64,000 bases of DNA, taken from Rugalucina vietnamica. Its lineage: Eukaryota > Mollusca > Bivalvia > Lucinida > Lucinidae. The position numbers and the translations under genes were made by a program. Location: NCBI GenBank assembly GCA_964017185.1, contig OZ024880.1, positions 47,443,071 to 47,507,070 on the forward strand. The letters are read 5' to 3'. The notes beneath the pieces were generated by a model. The model did no database searches. It was not told the DNA's origin and saw nothing but the letters and a program-made list of their open reading frames with translations. How positions within the stretch are numbered: position 1 is the first letter of the stretch; every line of letters starts with the position of its first letter. Shown piece after piece: positions 45,438 through 54,959 of this stretch.

Positions 45438-45695
45438 GGACTACGTTTGAAAATGAGTCGATCTTCTTGTACCACAATGGCAGAAGTTATCAATATTACG
45501 TAGAAGACAATAAAGACTTTGTACCGAAGTTTTTGGATGAAGCTGACCCGGCAGTTCTCGCAGAGGCAGAAGGTCATTGTAACGGGTCCACTAATTTACC
45601 GTGTCTCTTCGATTTTGTGTATACACGGAATGCTGAACTTGCAAGCCAAACACTGGAGACAGAGCAACAGGCACAGATCACTGCAGAAGAATTAG
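45438..45695 (+). CDS. Exon: post-VWD region
   Basis: The acceptor is TTAATTACCAG and the donor GTATGA; phase 1-1, 86 codons. It completes Trp and reads WTTFENESIFLYHNGRSYQY YVEDNKDFVPKFLDEADP, then GHCNGSTNLPCLFDFVYTRN and AELASQTLETEQQAQITAEE L. In mesh/mucin-4/SUSD2 proteins the segment after VWD has the same W....SIF.Y..G......Y and C.....C.FD pattern. The exon leaves in phase 1, so more modules must follow, but none is recognised downstream in the window. Confidence 0.9.
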
Positions 45696-45826
45696 GTATG
45701 ATGAACCTTCCCGTGAGAAATTTGACAATTTGGGTTTCCGACCAGAACCGGCACAAACGGGCCTGTACAATCTCAGAAGCAGGCTAGAGCCTTGAAATGT
45801 TGGATTTTAGAAGAAGATAAACTGTT

Positions 45827-46090
45827 AGCTCATCTGAGCCGAATGCTCACAGGTGAGCTTATAGGATTGGCAGGCATCCGGCGTCCGGTGTCGTCGGCGT
45901 CTGTTGCCCGTCCACAGTTTCAAAGAAGATTATTTCTGAAGCTAGTGGGCTGATCTTGATCAAATTTAATGTGATTCATCATTGGGTTAAGTGATTGACT
46001 GCTTCAGGTTTTGGAGTAGATCATATCAAAAATGTAGTTTCCGTGACAAGAGATAGCTCATAGACTTACAGTGGGGAAAACTAAAAAAGT
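45827..46090. repeat. GCTCACCTGAGCC-type repeat head
   Basis: GTTAGCTCATCTGAGCCGAATGCTCACAGGTGAGCTTATAGGATTGGC with CGTCCGGTGTCGTCGGCGTC and a CTGATCTTGATCAAATTTAATGTGATTCATCATTGGG block match the heads at 22650 and 38903. Confidence 0.75.
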
Positions 46091-46388
46091 ATTCTACTCG
46101 TTTTAAGTGTATATTTCAACAATATCATTGATTGAATTCAACATGAGATTCATTTTTGCTTTTAAGACAATCAACATTCTGGCAAATAGATTAGTCACTG
46201 TATTTTACATATCAACTTGGTAAGCAAAGTTTTGTTCTCAGTAATAGCAAGCAGAGCGTTCTGAATTGGAAGTCGTATAGAAAGATCCACTCTGTACTTT
46301 GTTCTCTCTCTACTGTAGTAAGAATTTAGCATTTGTATGCCTGTTGTGATACAACATATCAATTTTTAGTGGGTATCATTGAAAGAAA

Positions 46389-46510
46389 TGTGTCTCGGCT
46401 GCTTCTGTGGTCAAGTGGTTATGCTTGTTGATTTAATTAATGCTCTCAATCATCTCACTGCTGTGTCCAGTATGGGTTTGAGCCCTGCGTAGGACCCATG
46501 TGGAACAAAC
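46389..46510 (+). mobile_element. tRNA-derived SINE-like sequence
   Basis: CTGTGGTCAAGTGGTTATGC resembles a Leu/Ser-type box A with variable D-loop and GGGTTTGAGCCCTGCG a box B, about 80 bases apart. The arms do not fold as a full tRNA. No second copy was found in the window to define its end. Confidence 0.4.
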
Positions 46511-48081
46511 AAAGATTTTCTAGTGGTTATGCTAGGTATTTTTGTTTTTAGGGGCCTACTGTTTTCGTCGCATCTACTGATTAGTGGTATGCGGTGAAAA
46601 AAATCTTGAAATTCTGTAAAATTAAGTTAAGCATCTTCACCAACTTTAACTTGCACACCAAGAGTACATTCATAGTGTTGATCAAATGCCAGCTCTATGT
46701 TCAAGCAAAAGTGACACCCATTTTTTATTAATTTATTCATTTAATCAGATACACTTTCTGATATCATGTGATGCCCTTTCCATCCTGCGTGGTGTCGAAA
46801 CTTGGATTTTTAATTCAATTTCAGAAATCGTTTTCTGAACATTCTATTCTTATCTCACACAAGATCATCAAAATAGCTTTCCCAAACAAGCTTATACAAC
46901 AGTCAAATATAATTTATCTTGTGTGCTAAACAAATTACTATCCCCATAGAATGTTAATGTAGAAGCAAATAAATTGACTAAGTTGATCAATCTTTACTAT
47001 AATTTCACCCCATCTCTCACTTTGCTCTAGGATCTATCAACTAATTACTGTATCTTTAATTTGGTTCATTCTTTTTTACCAAGATTTTAAACCTCTTTAC
47101 AAGTAATGCTGCTGAACGTTTATATTTAACCTTTTACTGGTTACATTGTAGACGGAATTTTTCCATCGGTGGTTCCGATAGGCCTCTCCACGCTGACGAA
47201 AATAGGATATCTTGACCCCTTGGTCGAAAATGAAAATTCAGCAAAACAGCAAAGAAAGATAAACTGTGCTATTATAACTTAAGTTAGAACTTTTCTGGCA
47301 TATATAAAATAAATCATCAATATTCTCGTTGTAACAGTACGCAGAATCACAAAATACTTCATTTTTATTTGTGCAAAAATTCAGGGATATATATAAATAG
47401 ATCGGTGGAGACTACTGTTGAATAAGCGACTCAATGTCGGAAATCGTTTGTTTTTCTACGTAATTTTATGTAAACAATTAAGCGTGTTTTCTGGATTTTT
47501 TTTGTACAAATACCTAACAAAAACACGATTATCACAAAAATAACACATCTACAAGTAACTTACAAAATCCATAATCAGTTCGACATTTGTTTAAAGGCAA
47601 CCTATGCTAAGCTGTCACGGAAGTGGAGCGATGTCACGAAGCGTATCGGAGTACACGTAAGCTAGCTGATCTAGTTACATTGTAGTCATTTATACGTCAG
47701 GTGTAAATAGGGTTTTAATTGGTGTATGCAAATTTTATAGCCAGTTTAGCACCTTTACAGCATTCCGAATTGAAAACATAATCTGGTGGCTATCATTGAC
47801 ACCATCTTGCGAATTGATTTTTTTTTGGAATTACATCTTTCCAAAAAAAGACACATGCAGCACATTGTTCTCACTTATTGTCACTTATTGATTTCACAGA
47901 AAACGTCATTTTAGATCATATCTTACATTGATATGGCTGAAAGTGTCATCATGTAGACATGTGGGATGTCATCTTGACATTCCTAAAACCCTCAGTGATG
48001 ACGCTTTGTAATCAGCCAGGTTCTAACTACACTATGCTTACACTACATCTGTACAAGATCAACCTGCTGATCATAATACAT
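46511..48081. other. Noncoding AT-rich sequence
   Basis: I looked for a continuation of the adhesion gene (phase-1 acceptor followed by Cys-rich codons) and found none. Confidence 0.4.
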
Positions 48082-48110
48082 GCTTTTCCTGATCTTTGCC
48101 TACTTGTACC
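48082..48110 (+). mobile_element. Minimal 3' tip of the RT-family retroelement
   Basis: Only CTTTTCCTGATCTTTGCC then TACTTGTACC is present, at most 29-30 bases of the common 3' end, followed by a T run. Confidence 0.6.
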
Positions 48111-50940
48111 TTTTTACAATTTGACGCCTTTCATTGTCGGTATCGTTAAAATAAAAAAAAATCTTTATTATGACAGCCATTTTGGACATCGTCATTGATG
48201 CATAAATCTAGAAATAATAGCTGCAGCTACATATATTGATACCAACAGTAATTTGATTAACAACTTATATTTTAGTTTGCTTTTTATGGTATAAAAATTG
48301 TTAAAATCATCAAAACATCAAGTTTGTTTCATATTTTGGCGGCCATCCTTGATACCTTTGAATAGGAAAGTCTTAAAATGACTACTTCAGTCAGACATGT
48401 TGAAGAATTGAATATTTAGAGGAAACCAATGCATCTTTCCATTAATTTAGGGGTCAAATGTTGGACTGTAAATACATTTTCATTATGTAGCCGACCACAT
48501 GGACGCAATCTTGATTTTCTCAAATTCCTCAATGATGTCAAGATGTCACCAGTTAATTTATTCAAAGACAATGTGTAACCTCTAAGAATCAGCCCCTAAA
48601 AACAAAACAAAACAAAACATTATACCTCATTGCAAGGTCAAATTGATTTCCTTCTGGACTACATAACGTGTAAACTTAATCACATGCGGGTTAGAATATG
48701 AAACATAGAACGTTCTAAATTCTGTATGACTATTGTATAACTTCTGAGATTTTGATTAAGGCCTTCACATTTGTAATGACGTGAAAATAAATCCATTTAG
48801 CATTTTTAAATTCATAAATACTCTTCAAACAATTTGGATCAGTTATATGTCTTTCTCAAGAGCGACCGAAAGCGATGTCGCGGTTTTAACGGCAGCGTTT
48901 AATTTGTGAACTCAACCTCTTAATTACGCGTCTTTTATGCATTTAAGTTCACTTAATTAACAGAAATTACCATAATTGTCCCTATCATCATTGTAAATCT
49001 TTGAGTTGTGTTCTTTTCGAGATACCGGCACATTTTGAAAACTCTATAGTTTTTAAGTGGAGTCCAACACGCCAAAATGGAGTCCAATAACGCCAAAACG
49101 GTATCGACGATTTTTATTAATTGCTCATTTTGACATTGAATGATCAAATTTATCAATAATTTCAGAAAACATTGTAATTATGTTAATCATAATTCTGACA
49201 AAATGTCAAACTGATTTGTTGGTCAATAATTGATTTAGAAGCCTTTAAATATATGTGCAGAGGGCAAATAAATGGACTGTCCCGGCACATGTTACCATGG
49301 TAAATTAAAAAGGTAGCGTGCACACCGTGTAAATATTATTCTTTCTTTCTTTCTTCAGATACTGAGTCGATCAATTTCTGATAATCCCCTCAGGTGTGGG
49401 ATGGGTGGCTAAATTTTGAATTTTAAATTAGCAAAATGGGGGAAACATTCGGGATGGGCCATTAAAACTATTTACAAGAAGCTAGACAGAGGCACACTAA
49501 AACATTATCGATACAGAAATCGTATTTGTAATCAGTGTGCTTGAATTCCAAAACAAAATGATATATAAATTGTAACCCTATAATCATTTATGACATTTTC
49601 ATTTCAAAAGTCTACGTTATTTATGAACAAACCACGTAGGCATGTTTGGCTGCACCGACCAGCCGCTCATGATGTATCTATCTATCTCTGTACACTAAAA
49701 AATATAAGAGGCCACCTTACATTTTTCCTTCTAGTTTAGAAAGTAAAAGCTGGTCAATTACAGTTCATGATCATATGAATAATCCAATGTCTAACAGTGG
49801 CTCTGTGAGTTTCTGCATTCAAAACTTTGTGATACTTTTCACACAGACGAAGCATGAGCAAAGGAACCCTCATTTCACAAATCATTTAAAAAATCACACT
49901 TTATCAACTTCAAATGGAATGTCATATTACGACAATGTGCTTTACATTATAATCTATTTGAAAGTAATATTGACTGCTATGGTGTTTTATAAAATCATGT
50001 TAAACGTGTTGCTGCAATAAGCATTTTCTTTTCAGTTTTGTAAATGCAAGAAGACAGCAACATGAATAACAGGAATTCAGTTTTTTGTATGCAATTTGCA
50101 TACAGACTTTGTTCTTCTCTGGTTGCATTAATAGCAGCAGCACGGAATTGAAATTTTAGGCGATTATTTATATTAAATACTTGACTCTGATAGATTTTGA
50201 AAATTTTAAAAATCGTCCAACGATTTTGTTATTTAGGTCGTTAAAATTTGGCATTGAAACCGGAAGTGTGCGGCAGTCGTGACCTGTTCGTCTACGAAAA
50301 TCGTACAATGCAGGTCTTCCGAGGTATATTTCTCATTTCCATGCCTCATGAAGTAAATTTAACATGTTGAAGAGGCACATTGTTGATTTTTCAAAAAATC
50401 TCGAAAATAGCGATTTTTTAAAAAAAAAAATGCATAAAAAATCTACAAGTTGAGAAAATTCAAATGTTTGATGTTTTTACAAACTAGAATGGCCCCTTTG
50501 ATGACACCCGTTCCTCATTTAAAAAAATGCGCTTTACCCATTTTTTTTTTCAAAAACATTAATTTTTGCACTTTTACACGATAAACGCGTTTAGTAAGAA
50601 AATTATTTCTGAACTCTTTTCAACTCAACTTACTTGAAAGACATGTCTTTAGGCAAACAATCATTCAATTTTGAACAAGGCTTATAAATTAAAAATGAGT
50701 TTGAAAACTGGCCTCTTATAAAAAAAATTTTCAGTGTATACTGCCATACGCCCTCGCGGACATTCTAGGCAGATGCGCTGTCGAAAAGAAAATGCTAAAA
50801 GTTGAGACAGGTTAAAAGTAAGACGGATAAAGGTTGATAGATTAAAATAGTTAAGACGAGTTTAAAATCAGGATAACAACAAATATTTCTTGGTCTGCGG
50901 CCTGGGATGCTGCAGCTTCTTTCGTTGTGACCTTGAAGGA
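48111..50940. other. Noncoding AT-rich sequence
   Basis: No exon is recognised. A short stretch near 50245-50330 (TTGAAACCGGAAGTGTGCGG, an ETS-like ACCGGAAGT) is richer in GC, but no start codon or coding frame follows convincingly. Confidence 0.35.
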
Positions 50941-50945
50941 CTAAA

Positions 50946-51212
50946 GTTCTAGTAAGCATGCGACATCTCCAATTCTTTTAGAAGGTTGGATATAGTCAAT
51001 AAGGGGTCAATAAGGGGTACAGCAACAAGGCCTGTCGTAATTGAAGCGTTCTCCATTAGTCGATCGAAAATGCGGGTCAAGTGTATTAATGGGGATCCTC
51101 CTCTTTCTTTCACATCATGCATTGAGCCCTTTGAAATACCCGTCAATAGGTCAACAAGCCGAACAATCAGTTTAGATAAATAGATGTTGAGGATTGTTTA
51201 GCTTGGGGGTCC
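50946..51212 (-). CDS. Open frame of unknown function (about 88 codons)
   Basis: Read on minus the frame includes SKLIVRLVDLLTGISKGSMH, DVKERGGSPLIHLTRIFDRL and GLVAVPLIDPLLTISNLLKE, ending at a stop near 50946. The composition (balanced Leu/Ile/Val with Lys, Arg, Asp, Glu and few repeats) is more protein-like than other frames nearby. A stop precedes it at about 51213, and no convincing splice sites are seen. It may be part of an unrecognised mobile element or a retrocopy. Confidence 0.3.
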
Positions 51213-51500
51213 GGGGTCAAGCTTCCGGTATATGATCATTATCATGTATAAAGAACCATATCTACAACATTAGCCCTTGTATTTCCGCTGGGCATATACC
51301 CACACCTCCATTTATATATACTACCAATACTGATTTGTCGACTTGTCTATTTGCCCACCTACTGCTGTGGATTTCTATTTATATATACCACTAATACTGA
51401 ATCGTCGACTTGTCGACCTGTCGACCTGCAGAATGAGCATCCTTCTTCCAAGCCTAAAGATCGACAAGAAGACAAATCGACAAGTCGACAATTCAGTTTT
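51195..51500. repeat. GTCGAC-rich repeat, copy related to 61890-63060
   Basis: CTTCCGGTATATGATCATTATC, AGCCCTTGTATTTCCGCTGGG, CCTCCATTTATATATACTAC and TTGTCGACTTGTCGACCTGTCGACC are shared with the array at 61890-63060. Confidence 0.8.
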
Positions 51501-51560
51501 GTGAGTATATAGTAGATAAAAATTAAAACTGAGATCCTTTAAGAGCAGTGAACACATTAA

Positions 51561-53299
51561 CCCTCTAGTGCCCGGTGTAGCATATATGCTACATGATTTT
51601 TAGAAAGCAATAACTTGTTAAAACATGGATAATTTGACTTGCTTCCCTTTTAATGTAAAAGTATATGTTGCAGTGTTTCCAGGAATTGTGGCGTTTTTGT
51701 CTAGCTTTGTGTCATGTGACTTTTATCTTCCTTTCAAGATGGCCGCCGTCATAACCAGGTAAATGTGTTAATTATTGGTCATTTGAACTAAATGGAAAGA
51801 TCATAAGCAGGTAGGTACAAAATGTCAAACTTTCTTAATATAACTTTTTAAATGTTAAAAACAATAAATAAATATCTTTTAAATATCTGTGCTACCTAAA
51901 TAATGCAGAACTTTCGTTCAAATTTTGATGTAGCATATTTGCTACATCGGGCAGAAAATGTTATGTATCATATATGATACATTGTGCAACACAATCCAAC
52001 ATCAATTTCATTTAGTTTCATGACTCTCAATATGCATGTATGAATACAGTAATGCTACAGTTTTGTTACAAACATGATTTTAAGTAAAAACATGGCTTTT
52101 ATCCTTATTTATTTGAGTCTCGCCATGCATTAGCCAATGTCTGATTTATGTAGCATATATGCTACATCGGGCATTAAAAGAACCCAGATTTTCATTTTTG
52201 GATGAGTCTCTGAAATATTAATTTAGATTCTCGAATAATTAATAAAGATATCTTATTTCCTAATTAAGATATCTTATTTGGCTTGCCTTATATGATATCT
52301 TATTTGCTAACTAGGATATCTAGTTTAGCAATAAAGATATCTTATTTACCAAAGTAGATATCTTGATTAATCATGTAAATAAGTATTTTATTTAGGTATA
52401 GTAGATATCTTATTTATGTGTAATAGATATCTTATTTAGTATATCTAAATCATTGTATGGATATCTAAATTATTATATAGTATATGCTATGTAAGATATC
52501 TACTTGTGGCCGCGATAAGATATCTTTTAGCATGTTAGGTATCTCCTTGATATCTTTTAGCATGTTAGGTATCTCCTTTACTATATAAGATATCTTAGTT
52601 AGGATATAAGATATCTTATTTGATAAAAAGATATCTTTATTGCTAAATAAGATATCTTATATCCGAATAATGATATCTTATTTACTATTCGAGATATCTA
52701 ATAAGCATAATAAAAAGAAAAACGGCTTGCCATAGTCTCAACATGGGCGCTTTTAAACTAATTATCATTTCATACGGATATATGGTCGGAAATCAATTTC
52801 TATGTAAACCTACTGACATATACGGATAATTTAGTGGACACTGTGCATGTTGAATAATACATTGTTATGACTAATCCTCACAGATGATCTCAGCTGATAA
52901 ATATGAATTCCATCAAATAACTTTGACAATGACATTTCATCATATATGTAGGTGATCAGATGCTTTTCTTGAATGACATTGTATTTTGGTTTTGTTGCTG
53001 TTCAGTTATTGCTGTTTATTGTTCCACAAGTCATTGTGTCACATTTCAAAACAAATTAAATCTTCCTGTTTAACAAATGGATTGATATAACTAGGCATTT
53101 TGATTTTATAAGAATGTATCATATATGATACACCAGAACTTAATGCCCGATATATCATATATGATACATGCCATAAAATCGCATCAGATATTCAAATTCA
53201 TTAAAAATTCACATTTTTATAATACTTTCCATGGTCGTAACCCACTATCATGAAATAATAATTTTCTGCTCAGCAAAAAGGTGTTTGGGCACTAGAGGG
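51561..53299. mobile_element. piggyBac-like nonautonomous element (TTAA)
   Basis: Perfect 13-bp ends CCCTCTAGTGCCC (51561-51573) and GGGCACTAGAGGG (53287-53299) are flanked by TTAA on both sides (51557-51560, 53300-53303). CCC-starting inverted ends with TTAA duplication are the mark of piggyBac-type transposons. Subterminal zones carry palindromes TGTAGCATATATGCTACA (51576, near 52150) and TGTATCATATATGATACA-like words (51965, 53116, 53150). There is no transposase. It interrupts a copy of the ATGGCCCATT repeat (51500-51556 and 53304-53670). Confidence 0.9.
52236..52700. repeat. AAGATATCTT palindrome array
   Basis: About 18 GATATC words, mostly as AAGATATCTTATT or its complement, fall within 465 bases at irregular spacing inside the TTAA element. 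AAGATATCTT equals its own complement, so any two copies can pair. Confidence 0.9.
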
Positions 53300-53303
53300 T
53301 TAA

Positions 53304-53670
53304 TGAGAAAGGACATGGGCCATACCGCGGTTTCGACCATTTAAGCCTCGTCAGTGACCCTTTACATTTGGCAACATGGAGCCAAATAGAATTACTGAAA
53401 TTTTGCAACTTTCAACAGGGTAGTCAATATACAGACTAGTATTATCTAAATGGGACCAAATATGATAAATATTGGTTAGAAAATGAATTTCAACCGATAA
53501 TAAATTTCTGATTCCTCGGAATATCCTCGCTGATCTCAAAGGATCAAAAAGAAAATATAACCTGCACTATGGATGATGTACGGGGAGACGTTTTCGGGCC
53601 GCCACACGGCACAACACCAGCTGCAGTAATAGCAAATAAAAATTAAAACTGAGATCCTTATGTAACGAAA
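53304..53670 (-). repeat. Right part of the split ATGGCCCATT repeat
   Basis: TGAGAAAGGACATGGGCC, CGCGGTTTCGACC, CAGTGACCCTTTAC, CATGGATGATGTACGGGGAG-like and GGCACAACACCAGCTGCAGTAA match the complement of 31255-31625. The left part is 51500-51556. Confidence 0.85.
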
Positions 53671-54925
53671 ACTTCTCCCGTGGACTTTTCTTGTTAATCA
53701 TGGTTTTTATATACCAAAATGTTTCTTAGCATGTGTAGGTTTCAAAAATGTTTCCTGCCATTTTTTCTATTAACTTTCAAGGTCAAGGTCAAAGGTCAAA
53801 GGTCACAGCTAAGGCTTAATGGTGTGACTTACAATATCAATAATTATGACCAAGATAATACTTTTGAAAAGTACAAAACTAGTGTAATTGATAGTAAACA
53901 CATTTCGACAATTTTAGATGTCACTTTCAAGTGACTTTGAAAACCCAATTCTAAAGGTCAAGGTCATTTATGCCAAATTTGTAAGAAAAATTACAGACAT
54001 ACGGCTTATTTATTGGCGCATTACAAAGTCAGCAGTATATAGAATGAATCTTTGACAACGATGGTATCTTGAAAAGTTGTGAGTTTGGTATATTAGTCAT
54101 TTGCACCTCCATGTCACAAACAGTTGCCATAGCAACAGCACTTTATGGTAACCTTAGCATGAATTTTGAATGATTTTAATAGCTCATTTAAGTGCTTAAT
54201 CATTGAATTATCTATTAGTTTTGTAGTGGTTTTGAATCAACGTGGGATAAATGAAAATGTTTTAATGCATTTATTACTTGCATAAACAATCCACACAACT
54301 TTAATTTAACTGTTAAAGGTCAAGGTCAAATGATAATGGTCGAATGATACAACGAACACCCCGTCCATGACACCCTTTTAAAATAGCGCCGAAACGGGGA
54401 TATACATACAAGATTAATAATATGTCAGCAACAACTTGCCTTAAATCATTGAATGTGGTATCACATCGAAGCAAAGAGAAACCCCTTTCATCTTATGGTA
54501 ACATTTGCAAATTATCTAATTTGCATATTCATGAATATTAATGAAAAAAAAAACATAAAAAATAATAATAAATAATAAAAAAACACTGAAAAGAAAACCA
54601 AGAAAATCACCGTGGTATTCCTGGAGCTAATTTGACCTACCTTGCGCCCCAGGATGAATTTTAATGGGTGCAAAGTCGTTCATTGGGACACCAGAAATGC
54701 TTTTGTTCATAAAGATAAATTTGTTTGCACTATAAAAAAATGCATGGTTTCCATAGCAACCATTAACATGATTTTTGAGCATGGGCATGTGCATACAAAA
54801 TTGGTCATATATCCGCTATTATTTATCCTAGACCACTGAATCAGATCTCATTTGAAAGCTTAGACATTGTCCTTTTATCTATGGTACGTAGTAACAGAGT
54901 TTTTTGGTACCGGTGTCGATCGTTT
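53671..54925. repeat. Noncoding DNA with TCAAGGTCA-rich repeat
   Basis: GGTCAAGGTCAAAGGTCAAAGG at 53783, CTAAAGGTCAAGGTCATTT at 53953 and AAAGGTCAAGGTCAAATG at 54317 belong to an irregular repeat also represented at 56650, 57000, 57920, 60955, 61475 and 61635. No reading frame is supported. Confidence 0.6.
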
Positions 54926-54929
54926 GAAG

Positions 54930-54955
54930 ATGGCGGCGAGTCAAACAGAGAATTT
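54930..54955 (+). CDS. Possible first coding exon of a second gene
   Basis: GAAGATGGCGGCGAGTC places an ATG in a strong context that is also a full YY1-type element (AAGATGGCGGC), as in many TATA-less housekeeping promoters. ATG GCG GCG AGT CAA ACA GAG AAT TT (MAASQTEN..) runs directly into GTAAGT, a consensus donor. The GC content rises locally (CGGTGTCGATCG upstream). No second exon was found by eye in the next 9 kb, so this could be chance or a repeat-borne YY1 site. Confidence 0.35.
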
Positions 54956-54959
54956 GTAA

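Larger units (their letters stand above)
8818..45695 (+). other. Host gene: EGF-sushi-NIDO-AMOP-VWD protein (mesh/mucin-4/SUSD2-like), partial
   Basis: Eleven exons, each flanked by AG and GT and joining in compatible phases, sum to 2262 bp (754 codons) without a stop. The exons are 8818-8964, 12019-12204, 14559-14683, 25425-25751, 33868-34045, 34413-34666, 37125-37338, 38149-38391, 40564-40695, 43282-43479 and 45438-45695. The domain order EGF, CCP, NIDO, AMOP, VWD is that of secreted or single-pass adhesion proteins such as mesh, mucin-4 and SUSD2, which act at epithelial surfaces or junctions. The first exon shown starts in phase 1 and the last ends in phase 1, so signal peptide, start codon, C-terminus and any membrane anchor are outside the visible exons. 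No continuation is recognised between 45.7 and 64 kb. Confidence 0.9.
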
